A stretch of 64,000 nt of DNA. Source: Diprion similis (Eukaryota > Arthropoda > Insecta > Hymenoptera > Diprionidae). This document shows positions 14,301 through 27,950 of this stretch, piece by piece (position 1 is the stretch's first letter; every line of letters starts with the position of its first letter). Location of the stretch: assembly GCF_021155765.1 (NCBI RefSeq), contig NC_060106.1:8129501-8193500 (forward strand), in the 5' to 3' direction. A model generated the notes under the pieces. That model worked only from the letters and a program-made list of their open reading frames with translations. It did no database searches and had not been told where the DNA came from. Both the position numbers and the translations under genes were made by a program.

Positions 14301-14950
14301 TCTTTCACTCTTCAAACGTAAACCTCGCGAAAAGAGTAACGTGATTGAAAGACAGGAAGAATAGAGAAATCGGTGCGCGTGCAGAAATGCAGGAATGCAA
14401 ATGCCTTCCGTTTCAACGTATCCTCTGATGCAGGTTTAGAGCAGGTAACACGAGGGAATCTACGGTGATGTACCGTTAGAGAGGAAGATTCGTAACAATT
14501 CGATGACCTCGAAAAGTTTTCCGGAACGGGAAGATATACAGTGTGTACCTCTATAAAGTCATAAATATATCCTACGCTTTGCGAAAAAAGGTCGCTAAAA
14601 ATTGGCAAACTGTTATTACGGTTCACGACCTTGGTGGATATTTTTTGAGACCAAGCATATCAGCAAGTGCTGTGAATAAATTGGATCTACTTTTCCTGGA
14701 ACTCCATGGCTCCCCGCTGATGCCTCCTCTAGCTTCTCGAGGTGACTCGTCGTGACCGTCTCTCTGTTCTCGGCATTTTACTGACGGCTCATTCCTGTCG
14801 CATCTGCTTTGTTCAACGTACGGAGATAGAGAAAAAGAACTAAGAAGGATCGCGCCGATACCATCTAGCCATGTAAATCGATGGTGCAGTTTTCCCAGTC
14901 AGTAGAATTGCCGAACGAACGGTAAAAAATTTTGAAATAAAATATGTCTG
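8350..14950. other. Gene-free AT-rich stretch
   Basis: No gene can be supported. Frames are short and without family features. Visible content is simple AT-rich sequence, a TA microsatellite near 9,620 and T-rich blocks at 9.8-9.97 kb. Confidence 0.5.
9620..9637 (+). repeat. (AT)n microsatellite
   Basis: Short AT dinucleotide run. Confidence 0.8.
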
Positions 14951-14954
14951 CAAT

Positions 14955-15116
14955 TTGATCGATATTTCGATGTTGCCTGTGCATATTCAGATGATTAAGC
15001 AACGGAGTAGAAAACTTTTGAAAAGCGTAAGTAAATTGATCGATATTTCGATGTTGCCTGTGCATATTGAGATGATTAAGCAACGGAGTAGAAAATTTTT
15101 GAAAAGCGTAAGTAAT
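14955..15116 (+). repeat. 81-bp direct tandem duplication (2 copies)
   Basis: Two adjacent 81-bp copies (14,955-15,035 and 15,036-15,116) differ at about two positions: CAG/GAG in the middle and ACTTTT/ATTTTT near the end. Each copy begins TTGATCGATATTTCG and ends AAAAGCGTAAGTAA, which contains a donor-like GTAAGT. The period is a multiple of three, so both strands show repeated peptide frames, but no gene context supports coding. The near-identity suggests a recent duplication. Confidence 0.9.
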
Positions 15117-15119
15117 TCT

Positions 15120-18100
15120 AGTAGAGGAATGTATGTGATGCTTTGATACCTGGAAGCGTATAGTGTGCGAAATTTGACAGTGAGTTATTAAGAACGTACT
15201 GGTATTCAATCAACAAGTATTTACTGTAAAAAATAAACTATTCGCGGGTAAAAATAAGAGATTAAATTTTCTTGACATCAAGTGCAGGTACATTTGTGAG
15301 AACGATAGAGTGTGAATTGTAAAAATTTGTCTGCATCATTCATGAAAGTGGATAAGTGGAAAGTAATTTAAATGAATTGATTCATTTGACAGGCAGGCGG
15401 AGAATTTATTCATTTGACATTTTCTTGTCCGTTACGATGGTTATAATTTGGCAATCGCAAAACCGTGACAAAAACCGACATTGCGTAATATGGATACATC
15501 AGAGTAAATCCTGTGAAATTCAAGCCACATTCCTACTTATAGCATCACTTATCAAACGGTTCGCGGTGATCATGAGAGACAAATGACACTGAGAGTTGTG
15601 AATGATTCAATAAACTATGCTGATTCTATAGCGTTACATCGAATAACATAAAATTACTGGGTATGTATTATTCATGAGTAAAGAACCAGTATTCCCTTGT
15701 ATCACTGCCTACCAAGGTTTAAAAATCGGAAATCATTGACGCCGTGTTTAGCATTTCCCAAGTAGTAGTTATAGCGATATAGTACGTAGAACAGAAATTG
15801 TCTAAGTACGTAAGGAATCACTTCGATGTACTTTAGATGATGTACTAAGATTCACTCACCAGAGTAATTCCGATACACGAAACTTAGTGTAGTATAATTA
15901 GGTGTTATAGAAGGTAATTGTGTCAGAATGACCATTTGGTAGAAATGCAATACTAGCAGAAATACGTTCTTCGTGTTTACTAAAGAGCTCAATTTCGTCG
16001 ATTATAAATTCAGAAGTAGTGCCTGCAAGAACATTTTCACAAAAATTTTGCTATCAAAATCTGCAGACGTAGATCCCAGGTGAGAAACTCGACCGATGAG
16101 GTAAAGCTTGCCACCTTTTTGAAGATTACTCGCTACCCGGGTGTACGCAGGTAATAAAGTTAACAATGAGCGAAAACGTCCGCGACATAATTACTTTACG
16201 ACAGGCGCACATAGGGTCGAGGTCTGAGGTTCCGACGGCGTCCCTTGCACGAGTATAACTCACTAATTGTTGCCAATATTTGGGCTCACAAAGGACTCTC
16301 AATAGTCACAAGGAAAAAACCTAATTCGATTTGGCTAATATGGACGAGGATAGTCGCCCGCGTTTCTCATTATTGGCGGGCAATCGAGACGCACAACCTC
16401 AATAAAACAGAATTCGGGTTTACGATGTGCATTTTTTCAATTTTCTGAACCGTACTCCAATTCTTTGAAAATAACTATTTCCTTTTCCACCTCTCGGCTG
16501 GACTTCATCGTAAATTCACGCTCCTGGTCGACCCTTGATTGCAGATGACTTGTTGAGTCGATGCCAAAGAGCGCGCTCGATTTTCGAAACCGCACCTGCC
16601 GACTGTTCGACGGAAGCTTTCAGCAGTGAAAAGTAATTCAGGATCTTCCAAATCATAATTACTGCGACCAACAATTTTGCAGATTCAAAAATAGAATATA
16701 ACCATGAGAAGAAAAATTATGGCTTATTTGAATTACATTGTTTAAAAAAAAATTCTACAGGTTATCAATTTCAACAACCAGAATTTTATTTATATTTACA
16801 TCACAGCTTTAGTTTCAAAAGACAAATTCTTGAGCCAATTTTAAAATTGATCTTTCGAGGTGAAGAAAAATTTAAAAATTAAATGATTATGAATGATCAT
16901 CAGACCAAGTAGAGTATACATTATACAGGAGTATTTACACAAGTTTTGCGCTGTTAGTAATAACTGAAAATAACTAATTCATCTTTCCACGAACTTGTTA
17001 AATCTAGAACACAGAAAAAAAAGAAAAATTCAAATGACGTGAATTAAACTATCGCTGAAAATTTCAACTCGTTGACAAGTGGTCAAAATAAAAAAATTAA
17101 GATGCGAATTAATAAAAGAAACTAAGGTCTTTGATTAAAAGTAGAAGACAGACATATTGATTTTACTGAAGAATAGAACTTGATAACGCGTAATCATTTA
17201 ATAATGATAACCGCATGCATTTCTATTCAGTTTTCCCCTTTTCTTCTCGGATTTGATCACCGACAGCCAAGTATAATTCAAAACCGCAGGTTGCCCAGGG
17301 AACCTCGCTAATGGGTTTTCCCTTTCGGGTTACGAGGTGAGGCTAATGAAAATAAAAATTGAGTATCTTAGATCGGGCCGATCTCAAACGCGGAAGTTGT
17401 TGGCTCAGCTATATGGGGGCCACAGTTAGAAAGGGGGCTGAAAAAATTCGTGTACACAAGAAAAAAAACGTCGGAAAAAAGGAAGATGAAGAAGAAGAAG
17501 ACAAAAGAAAAGCAGCTTGCCGATGCGCGCGGAGCCGGTCCTAACGGGACCTTAAAAACCACCACCACCAGTGCCCCTGCATCAGCAGGGTATAAAAAAT
17601 GGGATGAAAAAAACTATACCGAAAAAAGAAAAGCGCCAAGAATACCTTCAACCCTTCCGCATGCCAGCGATGGCCATTTGGAGAAAGGCCACCTCTAATT
17701 CAACCCGTCTGTTGCCACTCCCGCTAGAGATCCTTGGACCCGAGGATCCAGGTTCCCAGGCCTTCCCGGGAGACTGAAAATCAGAATTCGCCTTCCCACC
17801 CGACTACTCGCTTCCTGTATCCCCCTCTGAACCCGCTCTCCCTCTCATTTCTCGCCACGTCACACGCCTCGTCCCGCCCGTCGATCCTTGAAAAATGTTA
17901 AAAATTTCCTGCACACAAGCAGAGAGGGGAGACGAGATAAGAGCGAGTTCCAGCCTCGTTATCGGGGCGGTGGATTCGTGTTTGGAAAACCCGCGTCTAC
18001 ACTGGTTTGTAACGTCTTTTGAATACTGGAAGGTTGCACCGTGCCGTTGGAATGACTCCTGGAAGCGTAACGACCCATCAATCTTTCCACAGGACATCAT

Positions 18101-21100
18101 TTCCTGCTTTCAAAAGAGCCAGGACACAACTTTGCGGGGCTAATTCTTATACGATTTAATATTATCAAATTATAACATTATCATACTTCATTCATAACAT
18201 CAGTTTGGCAAGATCTTTACCTACGACCAATCACAAAAACTGATACAGTCACGCTAATATTCCATTTGTACATGGATTTGTTGTACCTGACACAATCGAA
18301 TTTCTCACATCATTTTAGTCTCTGGTATAACAATTCCTTAGTAATACTAACGATGTTAGTCTACCTGTCAAAACAGTCACCAGTAATCATAGTAGACGAT
18401 AATACCATTAGAATTTCTTTGACCAGAATAATTTTGTCTCTGTAGACCATTATTATGTACGATCCGTCACGTTATCTATTCACGGAATCCATGGACCATG
18501 TTTATAGCCCTATTTTTCCTCTCTTTATCTGCATAGAAATTGTCCCATCGCGTCACGGCCCGTCGATGACTCTGGTTACTCAGAGAAACTGTTGAAAGCC
18601 GCTCGTTTGACCATCCGACGATCGGTTCTTGAAACAATGTATCTACGGTTTACACGCGACAAAGGAAACCAAGGGTCAGAAATGACCGGGGGGAATGCGG
18701 GACGGAAACCTTGCGAGGCAAAGTGCTTTTCCCAAACCATCAATCAATGTCATTTGAGCGGTTGAACCTGTCACAGGCAGCGCTAACACGTCCTGACCGA
18801 TCGACGGATATCACCGCGCTATTGGTGGTCCAAGAGCTTCATTTCACTAATACGCAACCCATTAATTATTAACGTTCCTGCTAATCGTGCGTATGGCATA
18901 AAGTGCTGTGTCTAGACGTCCCCAATGGATACACTCGAAGACCTTGTCGGATTCGTTCATCATTCGTCCCCGCAGATCCACACACCTCCACTGCAAACAA
19001 ATGGTTGCAACTTTCAAAATAAAGATCTGATGAAAAAACTACAAGGATGTGCACCTTGTGATCGACCGTAGTAACGTATCCTGGAAAAAGCTGGAACTGG
19101 AATTGTCGCATTTCAATTGCGGCTATTAACTATTTCAACAGGCTGTTATCGCGACTCGATTTATTTTCACGCAGTTATTATGATAAGAGACGGAACGATA
19201 TTCTTGAGCACGTGAAGGTGCGTTTTGCACGGGGCTTTAGGTTTGCCAATAAATCGAATGGCCTGCGGCGCAGTGGCTGGGAAGCCGGGCGACAGAGTCG
19301 GCGATGATAATCGCGAGAGAAAGGTCGAGGCGGTCCCAGAACAATACGCTACTTGTTAAATGCTACAACAAATTCCTTCGGAGATGCTGTAGATACACGA
19401 CGTGATAACATTCAGAGAAATGGTCTCCATTTCTCTTTCATCCCTGCTTCGGGCGGCGTGGCGGCCTGGACATCTCAATAATTCCTTTTCGCTTGCGCTA
19501 GTTTATTGTCGGTCTTGATTTTTCGTAACGCGAAACGTGGTGCTTTACGAGGAACCCTTCGACGAAGGGCCGCGTGTAGCTTTCTTCGGACCTTTCTCAG
19601 TTTCTCCCCATTCAATGTGCCACTCATGCTTTACGTCTTGGTGTGAAAGAATTTCCTTTACCGTAAAGTTTATACTGAATATACAACTTTTTTAATATCT
19701 CTAAACAGTCCTTTCCAACAATGCTTACAAATTCAAAGACTTAGAGATTCGAATTATTCTTCAAGTCATCATGATATTGTTTTTTTTTTTTAATTAGGAT
19801 ATCATTCTCTTTCACATCTAGACTATCGGCTATTCTGTTTCCTACTTTGTATGACCTGTTCACCTCACCCCAAAACACCGAGCCTTAGATCGTGGCGCAC
19901 CAAATTCCTTACGCACGATTTATCCCCTGACTCGGGATATTATACGATAAATATATGAGGAAAAGGTGGCAGGTCCTGGACAGTGGTATGCTACCAAACA
20001 TTAGGATTAAAAATACATAAAGTTCAATGGTCCGTGTACGATTGCTGCATAGTAGGTGAATGCCTCGATCACAAATATACCGACAATGCTTTCTTCAGAT
20101 TTTATGCGTTCCTAATCTCTACTGTTTGTTACATACCGCTGTTCAGTATTTAAAATGCCAGTTATTTCTGATTCCTCAGATTTTTCGTAGCTGCGGCACT
20201 TGCTAAAAACAAAAAGATAAGAGCGTCGTGTACATAAAAAGTATAGTCAAGGATTGTCGACGATAAGAATAAAATTTTTTCTTTCAAATCATGTCTAACA
20301 AGTTAACATTTCGAAATAAAGTCCCGCATTGCAGACGTACGTTTTATTCATTTGCATGATATCCTTCGGCTGAACTGTTGCGCGTATAATATACTTCACG
20401 TTCTCGGTCATGCTAGTTTTTACGGATCCGAAATTCCTACCTGCGAAGCTTTCTTCTATGCGGGACAGTGCACCAGGCGATTATATAAAAGATCGAGACA
20501 ATGTGAACCGCGGACTGCTCCGATTCTTCCTGGCTTCTCTGTGTGTATACACGAGCGTTTTTATACGTATATACGCTTTTTTCACTATGGGACTTTTCTT
20601 TTCCTCGTACACGTATAATATATAATATCCTCCTAGTTCCATGCAGCTTTCAATCCACCTCCTCCTTCTCCTCCTCCTCGTCCTCTCTTTCCCTATCCTT
20701 GCACTCTGCAGCAGCAGCACCATTTCAACGTTTCTTCGCTATATACATTTTTTCACGCACGAAACCGGATCATATGTTAGAATTAAATTGCATTCAGTCG
20801 AGCAGAGCTTAGAGCTTGGGGTGCAAGAAGAGGAGAGAAGGAGATAGAAGAGCGCTGAAAAAATATTTACTTGGGACCATCTGCAGCACTATTCGCCGTC
20901 CGAATTTCTCCCGGATCTCTTCACCGCCTTCCATCTCGTCACCCGCGTTTTCATACATACAAGCCCGGCTATATCTCTGAGACTCGAGTCGGCGATCTTC
21001 GACCAAATCTTGATTCGATCATCGGATCGAAGGTCCGTCAAAAACGCAGAGGAAAACCTCGGACCTTGAGAGTATATATTTTTAAATCAAATTTTTCGAT

Positions 21101-24100
21101 TCATCACGCAAACGGTGATTGATCAAACATGAAACGGCACACAAAACGCAGGCGATACGTTGCTGAAAAACTGATCCTGCGGTTTTTTTCCTCTTATTCT
21201 GTTTTTATTTTCTTTTTTTTCCTACGATCCTTTTCTCCGCGTTGTCATACTTCTCTCTCCTTCTTTTTTTACGCGAGCAAAGATCTGCACTATACACGGA
21301 AGGGATGAAAAGACGAAAGGGAGGCAGTGAATCCGGCCTTATGTAAGTGCGATCCACCCTCTTCGAGATACCTTCGAAGATGCTGCACGTAACTGCGGAG
21401 GAAAAAAAAAAACGTAAGCCAAAAAACAGCATAAATATGTATTAGAAATAGGATCCTGGCGCACCGAGTGCGGCAGTCTATTCTTTGATATCGAAAGCAT
21501 CCGTGCGACGAGGGGGGCCAAAGTGCACGGTGGAAAGAGAAGAAAGAGAAAGAAGGAAGGAAAAAAAATTCCCCATCGCAGGATCGCTTCCGGACATGTG
21601 ACGGGGCAGCTCGAGCGTGCGCTTCCGGGTTTCCCTCTTTTTTTGCACCGGTTATAATTTTTTCCACCATTTTTCCCTGCACCGTATCCTTCTTTTTTGA
21701 CTTATTATTAACGGGATTTCTACTTTTCCGTAAAACGCGTTTAATAGCTTTGTGCGGTCGGTAAAATAAGGATCGGGGAAAAAGAAAAAAAAAGGGAAAA
21801 GGAAAAGGAAGAAAACAAAATACGTAAAGATACTCAGCTTGTGGCTAAACAAATATCGGGATTGTTTTTGTGCAATATAAATAGACGAAGGCCAATTGCA
21901 GATGATGGGGAGTCGTGCGTGCGGCATGCTCTTAATGTTGCTGCAGTTCCACGAACATCTGAGTAAAGCGTTCGTATGCTGTTTAAAATTTCTGTACGGA
22001 ATTTCCTACGCTGTGTTGGAAGTTTTTTTCGAATATGGAACAGTGGATTCATCACACAATTAGCGTTCGTTCAATTTACGAGTAAAATAAATTTATTACA
22101 CAATTTAGAAAATTAACATTTTTTTTGGGCCTTTTTCCTATAATCTTTAATCGAGTCAGACATTTTCATTCGACATTCAAGACAAATACGTAGTAATTTA
22201 CGTTGCTGTATCGAATTTTGTAATTTTGCAACTTCAATTCGTAAATTGACAATTCTTTTGTACGCTATATGTGTACGAAATTCAAAATCATTTTTAACAG
22301 TGATTTTTGATTTATTTATCGATCAAAAAATATCCAATTCATAAGCTGAAAGTGCTGGATCTCACACAAAGAAAAAAGTACCATACATCTATAGAATTTC
22401 GTATTAAGGAAAATTTTTTGACAAAGGAAAACAATGAAAAAAAATTTGTGTTATCAAGATGATGATTCATTGTTGACCTTTCCTTTCAAACCAAATCTTG
22501 TGTTCGTATGCTGAAGTTTATTATTGCCTGCGCGACATTTAATCTACTGAAACTACTAATTTGCTTATTGACATTCTCGATAAACGACCATAACATAACT
22601 TGCGAATTTTCAAAATTTAATTCCTCAATTAAATATCAAAGAAAACCCATAGAAGCGGGGTTGCGCACTCGGGGATGGTCTGATGCAATTAATCGTATCT
22701 TAAAAACTATTTGACGGTCCTCTCTGAAATTTTTATGAGATATTCTACGGACTATGATGAAAATTTCAATCCTTGAATTCTTAAAACGATTTTAGAGCCG
22801 TCCCTCTTTTGTGAATACTAATTGTTTCAAATAATTGCATATTTGTTGTATAAATGAATTGCCTTTCTCTGACAATTTCTTTTTTTTCTATGAAATTGTT
22901 TACGAACTAAAAGCTTTTAAAAAATTTTGATTTTTCTTTACGATTAGACAATCTGTGGAGAATTCATTGACAAATAAAATTAGCTATTGCTCAGATGAAT
23001 AAAAAAAACAAAATGAATTTTTTAATAAAGAAAAGTAGTATGACGAGATTTCTATGACGTAGGTAAAATAATCAGGTGTTCACAGTTGAATTTCAGTATC
23101 TTAACGTTTTCTCCTCCATCGGAAGAACTTTTACAGTCGAATGTAACTACCTAGATTAGCTTGAGTGACACTATTCGAATCTCTGTTTCATCACGTTCTT
23201 GCTTCAACAATTTTTCAACCTGACCGTAAACTTTATGCATCCTTAAAATGCAATAATATTTTCGAAATTCGATTTCACCTTCCTGATCTGACAGCTAGGC
23301 TTGAATGCATGCGTGCGAACTGTTATGTGGTATAAGTTAATGACGGATACTCGTGGAAGGTGGGCGACTAATCTGTTCTTCTTGGTCGAAACTCGTTGGG
23401 ATCGTAATAAGGTGATTTTTTGTGTCTGATTTTTCACGTAAGATCGGCAGGACCGAAGTCCGCGCCGTGAGAACGTGGTGATTATGTAAGAATAGGGGAG
23501 GAGAGGCTGCGGTGGGAGAAGATCAGGAATAAGCGGTTCCCGGGGGATGATGGGTGCCGGAGCTGGAAGGGTTGCGGAATATATTCGGGACCGCAGGTAA
23601 CGTAGTTATAGAAGATCCCGACGAGAAGATATTAGGCAATAGCAGTTCCCTCGCACGAATCTGCCATGACGTCACCTCCCCTTCCGCTTCCTCCTCGCTC
23701 GGGTCCGAATCGGCTACGATCTTTCCAAACTAGACGGACGAGTCTCGATCCTCATTTTTTAGCCACGGCCACACAGTGAATTGTGGATCGTGGATTTTCA
23801 CTTGTTGCGTGAAAGGGTTCCGAGAGGAGGAAGAAAGATATTCTCATTTCTGCTTTATAGAGTTGGGGATGAATATTTTCTGTAAATATGCATTATGTTA
23901 GCAACTTTTTATGCGGATAGATTCCACACGATGTTTTATGCATGCGACTCAGGCACTGCAATTTGTTTCGTTTAGTGAAGAATTGTTTCACTAGTGCCAA
24001 TAAAAATAGTACTCACTTGGGCTCTTGAAAAATTGATACGTTTCTGAGAAAAATAAGGTTAGATGTATGTGTAATGAATAAACCGTCAAGGTTGTATGCA

Positions 24101-27100
24101 AATTTAATGAATAATTTATTGACAGTATATTATAAAGTGCAGTTTGTTCTCACCTTGACGAAAATTCGATTGTGGAGAATGGTTGTATGATGATACTTTG
24201 ATGAGATTATATCTTGACTTGACTTGATAGATCATTTAAATGGCCAAGTGAATTAATTAGTTCTTCGGATATGCTATTCTAATCAAACGAGAGTATAAAA
24301 TAATGAGAGAAGTTAACCTGATCTGCTTTTGATTGAATTGTTTCAACTGAGTCTTTAAATTTTTTCGACATTTGGACAGATGTTTAAACCTTGGGCGAAA
24401 CAAAAGCTTCCATTTCGTATAAGAGAATATCGTATTTTTATTGATCTTACTCAATTACTGGCAATTTTTATTAAAATTTGCATTGTAATTTTTATTATTT
24501 GTAAATGGTATTTTTTTCAAATTTTCACAAATTGTATTGACTCACTCACAATTTTCCACTTGTATTTATTTATAATTTAAGAACTGTAGGAATCAAACTA
24601 CAAACATATCGAAGTAGTTATTCTATGTGATTAGAAAAGTATCACGAAATTTCGGAACCGAATATTTCCCCACTTTTCAAATTTTTTCAGCGTTCTCAAT
24701 ATTCAAAACCCTAGAATTGGAGAGTGAAGATCTCAAAATACCTGAATGTGTAACATTTTGAGCTGGCCAAATTCCAACTAAAAATCAGGTATCCAAAATT
24801 TCTAAATTCAAAGGTTGACTAAATATATTCTACCGAAGTATATCATACTAATTTTCTCTTTATACATATCAATTAAACAATAAAATTTGAATAATTATTC
24901 ACCGAAAATCGAGATTCAACTGACACGATTGAATCGTTATAGAAACATGATTGAAAAGACATCGATTACTCGTATACTTGGGTGTGTGAAAGTTGGAAAA
25001 CTCGTTGCAGGATTTCATGCTTGAAAACCTTTAAAATTTAAGGTAAACAACTTCTCTGCATTCCCGCAACGTGAACAAAGCGATGTATTTTTGTTCTCCT
25101 CGCTAATTACAATTGCAGAGGCACGTACATTACAACAGTAATTAGGTGCATCGACTTAGCTTGGCGCCAGTAATTACCATATTAATTATCGACGTGATTA
25201 TCAATAATTGTGGAATTCACTGCAGTGGAACTGTCCAACTATTCCTCGTTGCCTGCGTCGCAGGTTAACGGAAATTTTTTGGCTCCTGTATGATCACTGC
25301 AAACCTAAAAGACCATAAGCGCATTCCTCGGATAATTTATAAGCGTAGTATTTCTGCATTCGTCGATGACCTCGGCTTTTCTCTCCCTTCCATCTCCCCT
25401 CTCTCTCTCTCTCTCTCTTTTCCTTTCTCTCTTGTTCCTCATTCCCTCTCAATATCAAGGCGAGACAACAGTAATCGACACACGTCCTCACGCAATATTT
25501 TGGCAAAACATCAACCGCGTCACATGTTCGCTCCTGCATTGTAGCTAGTTGTCCGAGAAATTCGTAATTTTTTTTTTCTCCAATCTTCTTTGAAATCGTC
25601 GAATATCCGGTTGCGTGGAAAATTTTCCCCTCGAGACTATCAAGTTTGTTGCAAATGTGGCAAAGCGTCGCAAGACAGACAGCAGATGATCTAGTCGGCA
25701 ATCGAATTCGTGCGAGCTGCAATAAACAGCATTGCAAGTCTTTACGCCCTAGGGGCGTAAAACAACTATCTGCGAAAGGTGCGGAGAGTCGACGACAAAG
25801 CAATAGGCTTTATCCTAAGCGGCTTACGTCAGGTCGCCGGGTCTTACGTGGCGTTGACCATAGACCAACCGACAGCTTAACCCTTTCCGCGCGATCTGCC
25901 TGTGCGGCAGTATAACGCAGTGTATACATCCGAATATTATGCACAATTTCCCAATTGTCTACGGGTCGTAAAGTTTTACTTACCGCTTTCTACGCTGCGG
26001 TTTTTTGCCGCCTTTCAAACGAAGAAAGGTGAAATTGCGAGCAGTAAATAGAAAGGGTTAAAGTTTTCTCAAATATAGCTGGGTCGTAGCCATATAACAT
26101 TTCCGGCTCTCCATTGGGAATGGTGGATTTTGTATGGGGGAGGGGATTACTTTGGGTTGGAAAATGCGCGTACCGCGATGGTTCACTGACCAAAAAACGG
26201 ACTGGCACCTCGCCAAGGCTGCGGAGTTGCGGGGGCCGAGTTAAGGACGTTTATTTTAGAAAATACCATAAAGCGTACTCACCTTATATAAACGCCGGTC
26301 ACCGACGTAAATAACACGACTTATTTTGTTATAAAGTCTCGAGCAACGCGTAAGCTTGCAATCCCGATGCAGTTACATCCGCTGCAGGTGCAGTTGCCCA
26401 AAACTCCATACGACGCTGAATACAAGTTGCCGGTTAATAAGACCTGATTAAACTTTTACTGCCGCCTTATCTGCGCCTGTTCCAATCACGTTTTTTGTAG
26501 GGAGAATATCTCGCGTGTGCAATTTTTTTTTATCGGAAACAAGTTTTACTTTTTTGCCTAATTCAGGCGGTGGAATCGAGCGGCAGGAATCCTGGCGAGC
26601 ATTAACGATTTTCAACGTGAGTCGCTATCGTGCCTTGATCCCCGAACGTTGATCCCTGACATCGTTTATTTGGAACAAAGTTTCATCTCGATATCGGCCA
26701 ATAGCGCTGACCGTGACGTTGTGATAGTAGCGTAGGTAAGTGTACTTATCGCGTGATGACAGCGCTTTTACTTTGGGGCCCAGCGGAGCGTCGTGAGCGC
26801 CCTATACTAAGCCAGGAGTGGTTAGCCTAGGAATTTCATAGTGAAGTATAAAAATGGAATAAGACTTCTCGAACCCGTACTCTGATTGGTCCCCTTTTTC
26901 AAACGCGTGGGTCGTTACCCTCAGCTACGAGAGTACCTTGGATAACTTCTATTTGCTTAACAGTCTGTAAGGTGGATATATGTAATTAAGGATCACACAG
27001 AGCTATTATACCCATCCACGCGGGCCGCACAGTCTCGTCACATAAGGCCCACATACTTCTAGTCAAACTTAGTGCAAGCAGCCGAAAGAACGGTGAGACC

Positions 27101-27300
27101 CAGACATAATAAGCTTTGGAAGGAATAATTCATCCGTTTTGATCAACGATCCTTTAAACAATCAAATAAATATATATTTTTTTAAAAAAGAATAAATACA
27201 CGTATATAACTTACACACAAGATCAGAGGGAGAACAGTGATAGATCGCTGAATATTTACAATTTGTTGCTAGTTTTCCTATGTTTTTTACTTTCTTATTC
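15120..27300. other. Gene-free stretch between the tandem repeat and Osi20
   Basis: No coding gene can be supported. GC-richer pockets occur at about 17.3-17.9, 18.5-19.6, 23.4-23.75 and 25.6-26.9 kb and may be regulatory. The longest open frame (25,294-25,803, minus) crosses a CT microsatellite and has no family features. Purine-rich GAA sequence lies at 17,478-17,512, with CTCCT-rich sequence at 20,657-20,690. Confidence 0.5.
25399..25417 (+). repeat. (CT)n microsatellite
   Basis: Uninterrupted CT dinucleotide run. Confidence 0.85.
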
Positions 27301-27303
27301 TTC

Positions 27304-27309
27304 TTTATT
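27304..27309 (-). terminator. Possible distal poly(A) signal for Osi20
   Basis: The minus strand reads AATAAA about 640 bp past the Osi20 stop. This is the first canonical hexamer I find downstream, so the 3'UTR would be unusually long compared with the neighbours (about 120-210 bp). A variant signal closer to the stop is equally possible. Confidence 0.25.
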
Positions 27310-27950
27310 TCTCTTTTTTTGGTGCGACTCTTCATTACGAACCAGTTATTTCAATGACCGCAGGATACCGACGCCGATTGTGTCCCACTGATCCTCATCG
27401 GTACCCTAACTCATTGGATAATAAATCTCTGCAAGGTCTACCGCCGCTCTGTGTTCTTTCTTATCGATGGTCAAGGTCCTCGCTAGGCCCCTTTCTACAG
27501 GTCACCGGCAGCCGTCGGTACAACAGTGAGCGATCTGATACCGATCTACCTGCAGAACGAATAGGCCCCTCAATGCCTTGGTCGGTAAGGGAATCGGCAT
27601 CTCTACTTGTCGCGGTTGATAGAAATATTTCGTACGAAAAGTCCGACCTTTCGAATAGTTTTGACTTGATATTTTTTGGTTCGAATGAAAATCGGGATCG
27701 TGCCTAGCGTGTCTCTAAGAGTAAATATTTTTGGTAACTTTTTATGTGAGAAAATCAATTGACCTGAACCCTCTGCAATGTGTGACCGGTATCTTTGGTG
27801 ATATCCGCGTTTCTCAGCGGCTATCCTATTCTTTTGAAGGATTTCGTTTGAGCAATAATTGTATAATCGGAGGAATCGTTTGTCGATAATAATCAATTTT
27901 CAAGACACCGTTTACCGGTTCGAAACAAACGCCGATTTGCTGACAGTTCC

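Noticed and set aside
25294-25803. 169-residue minus-strand frame
   Set aside because: It runs through a CT microsatellite and has no signal peptide, domain or splice context.
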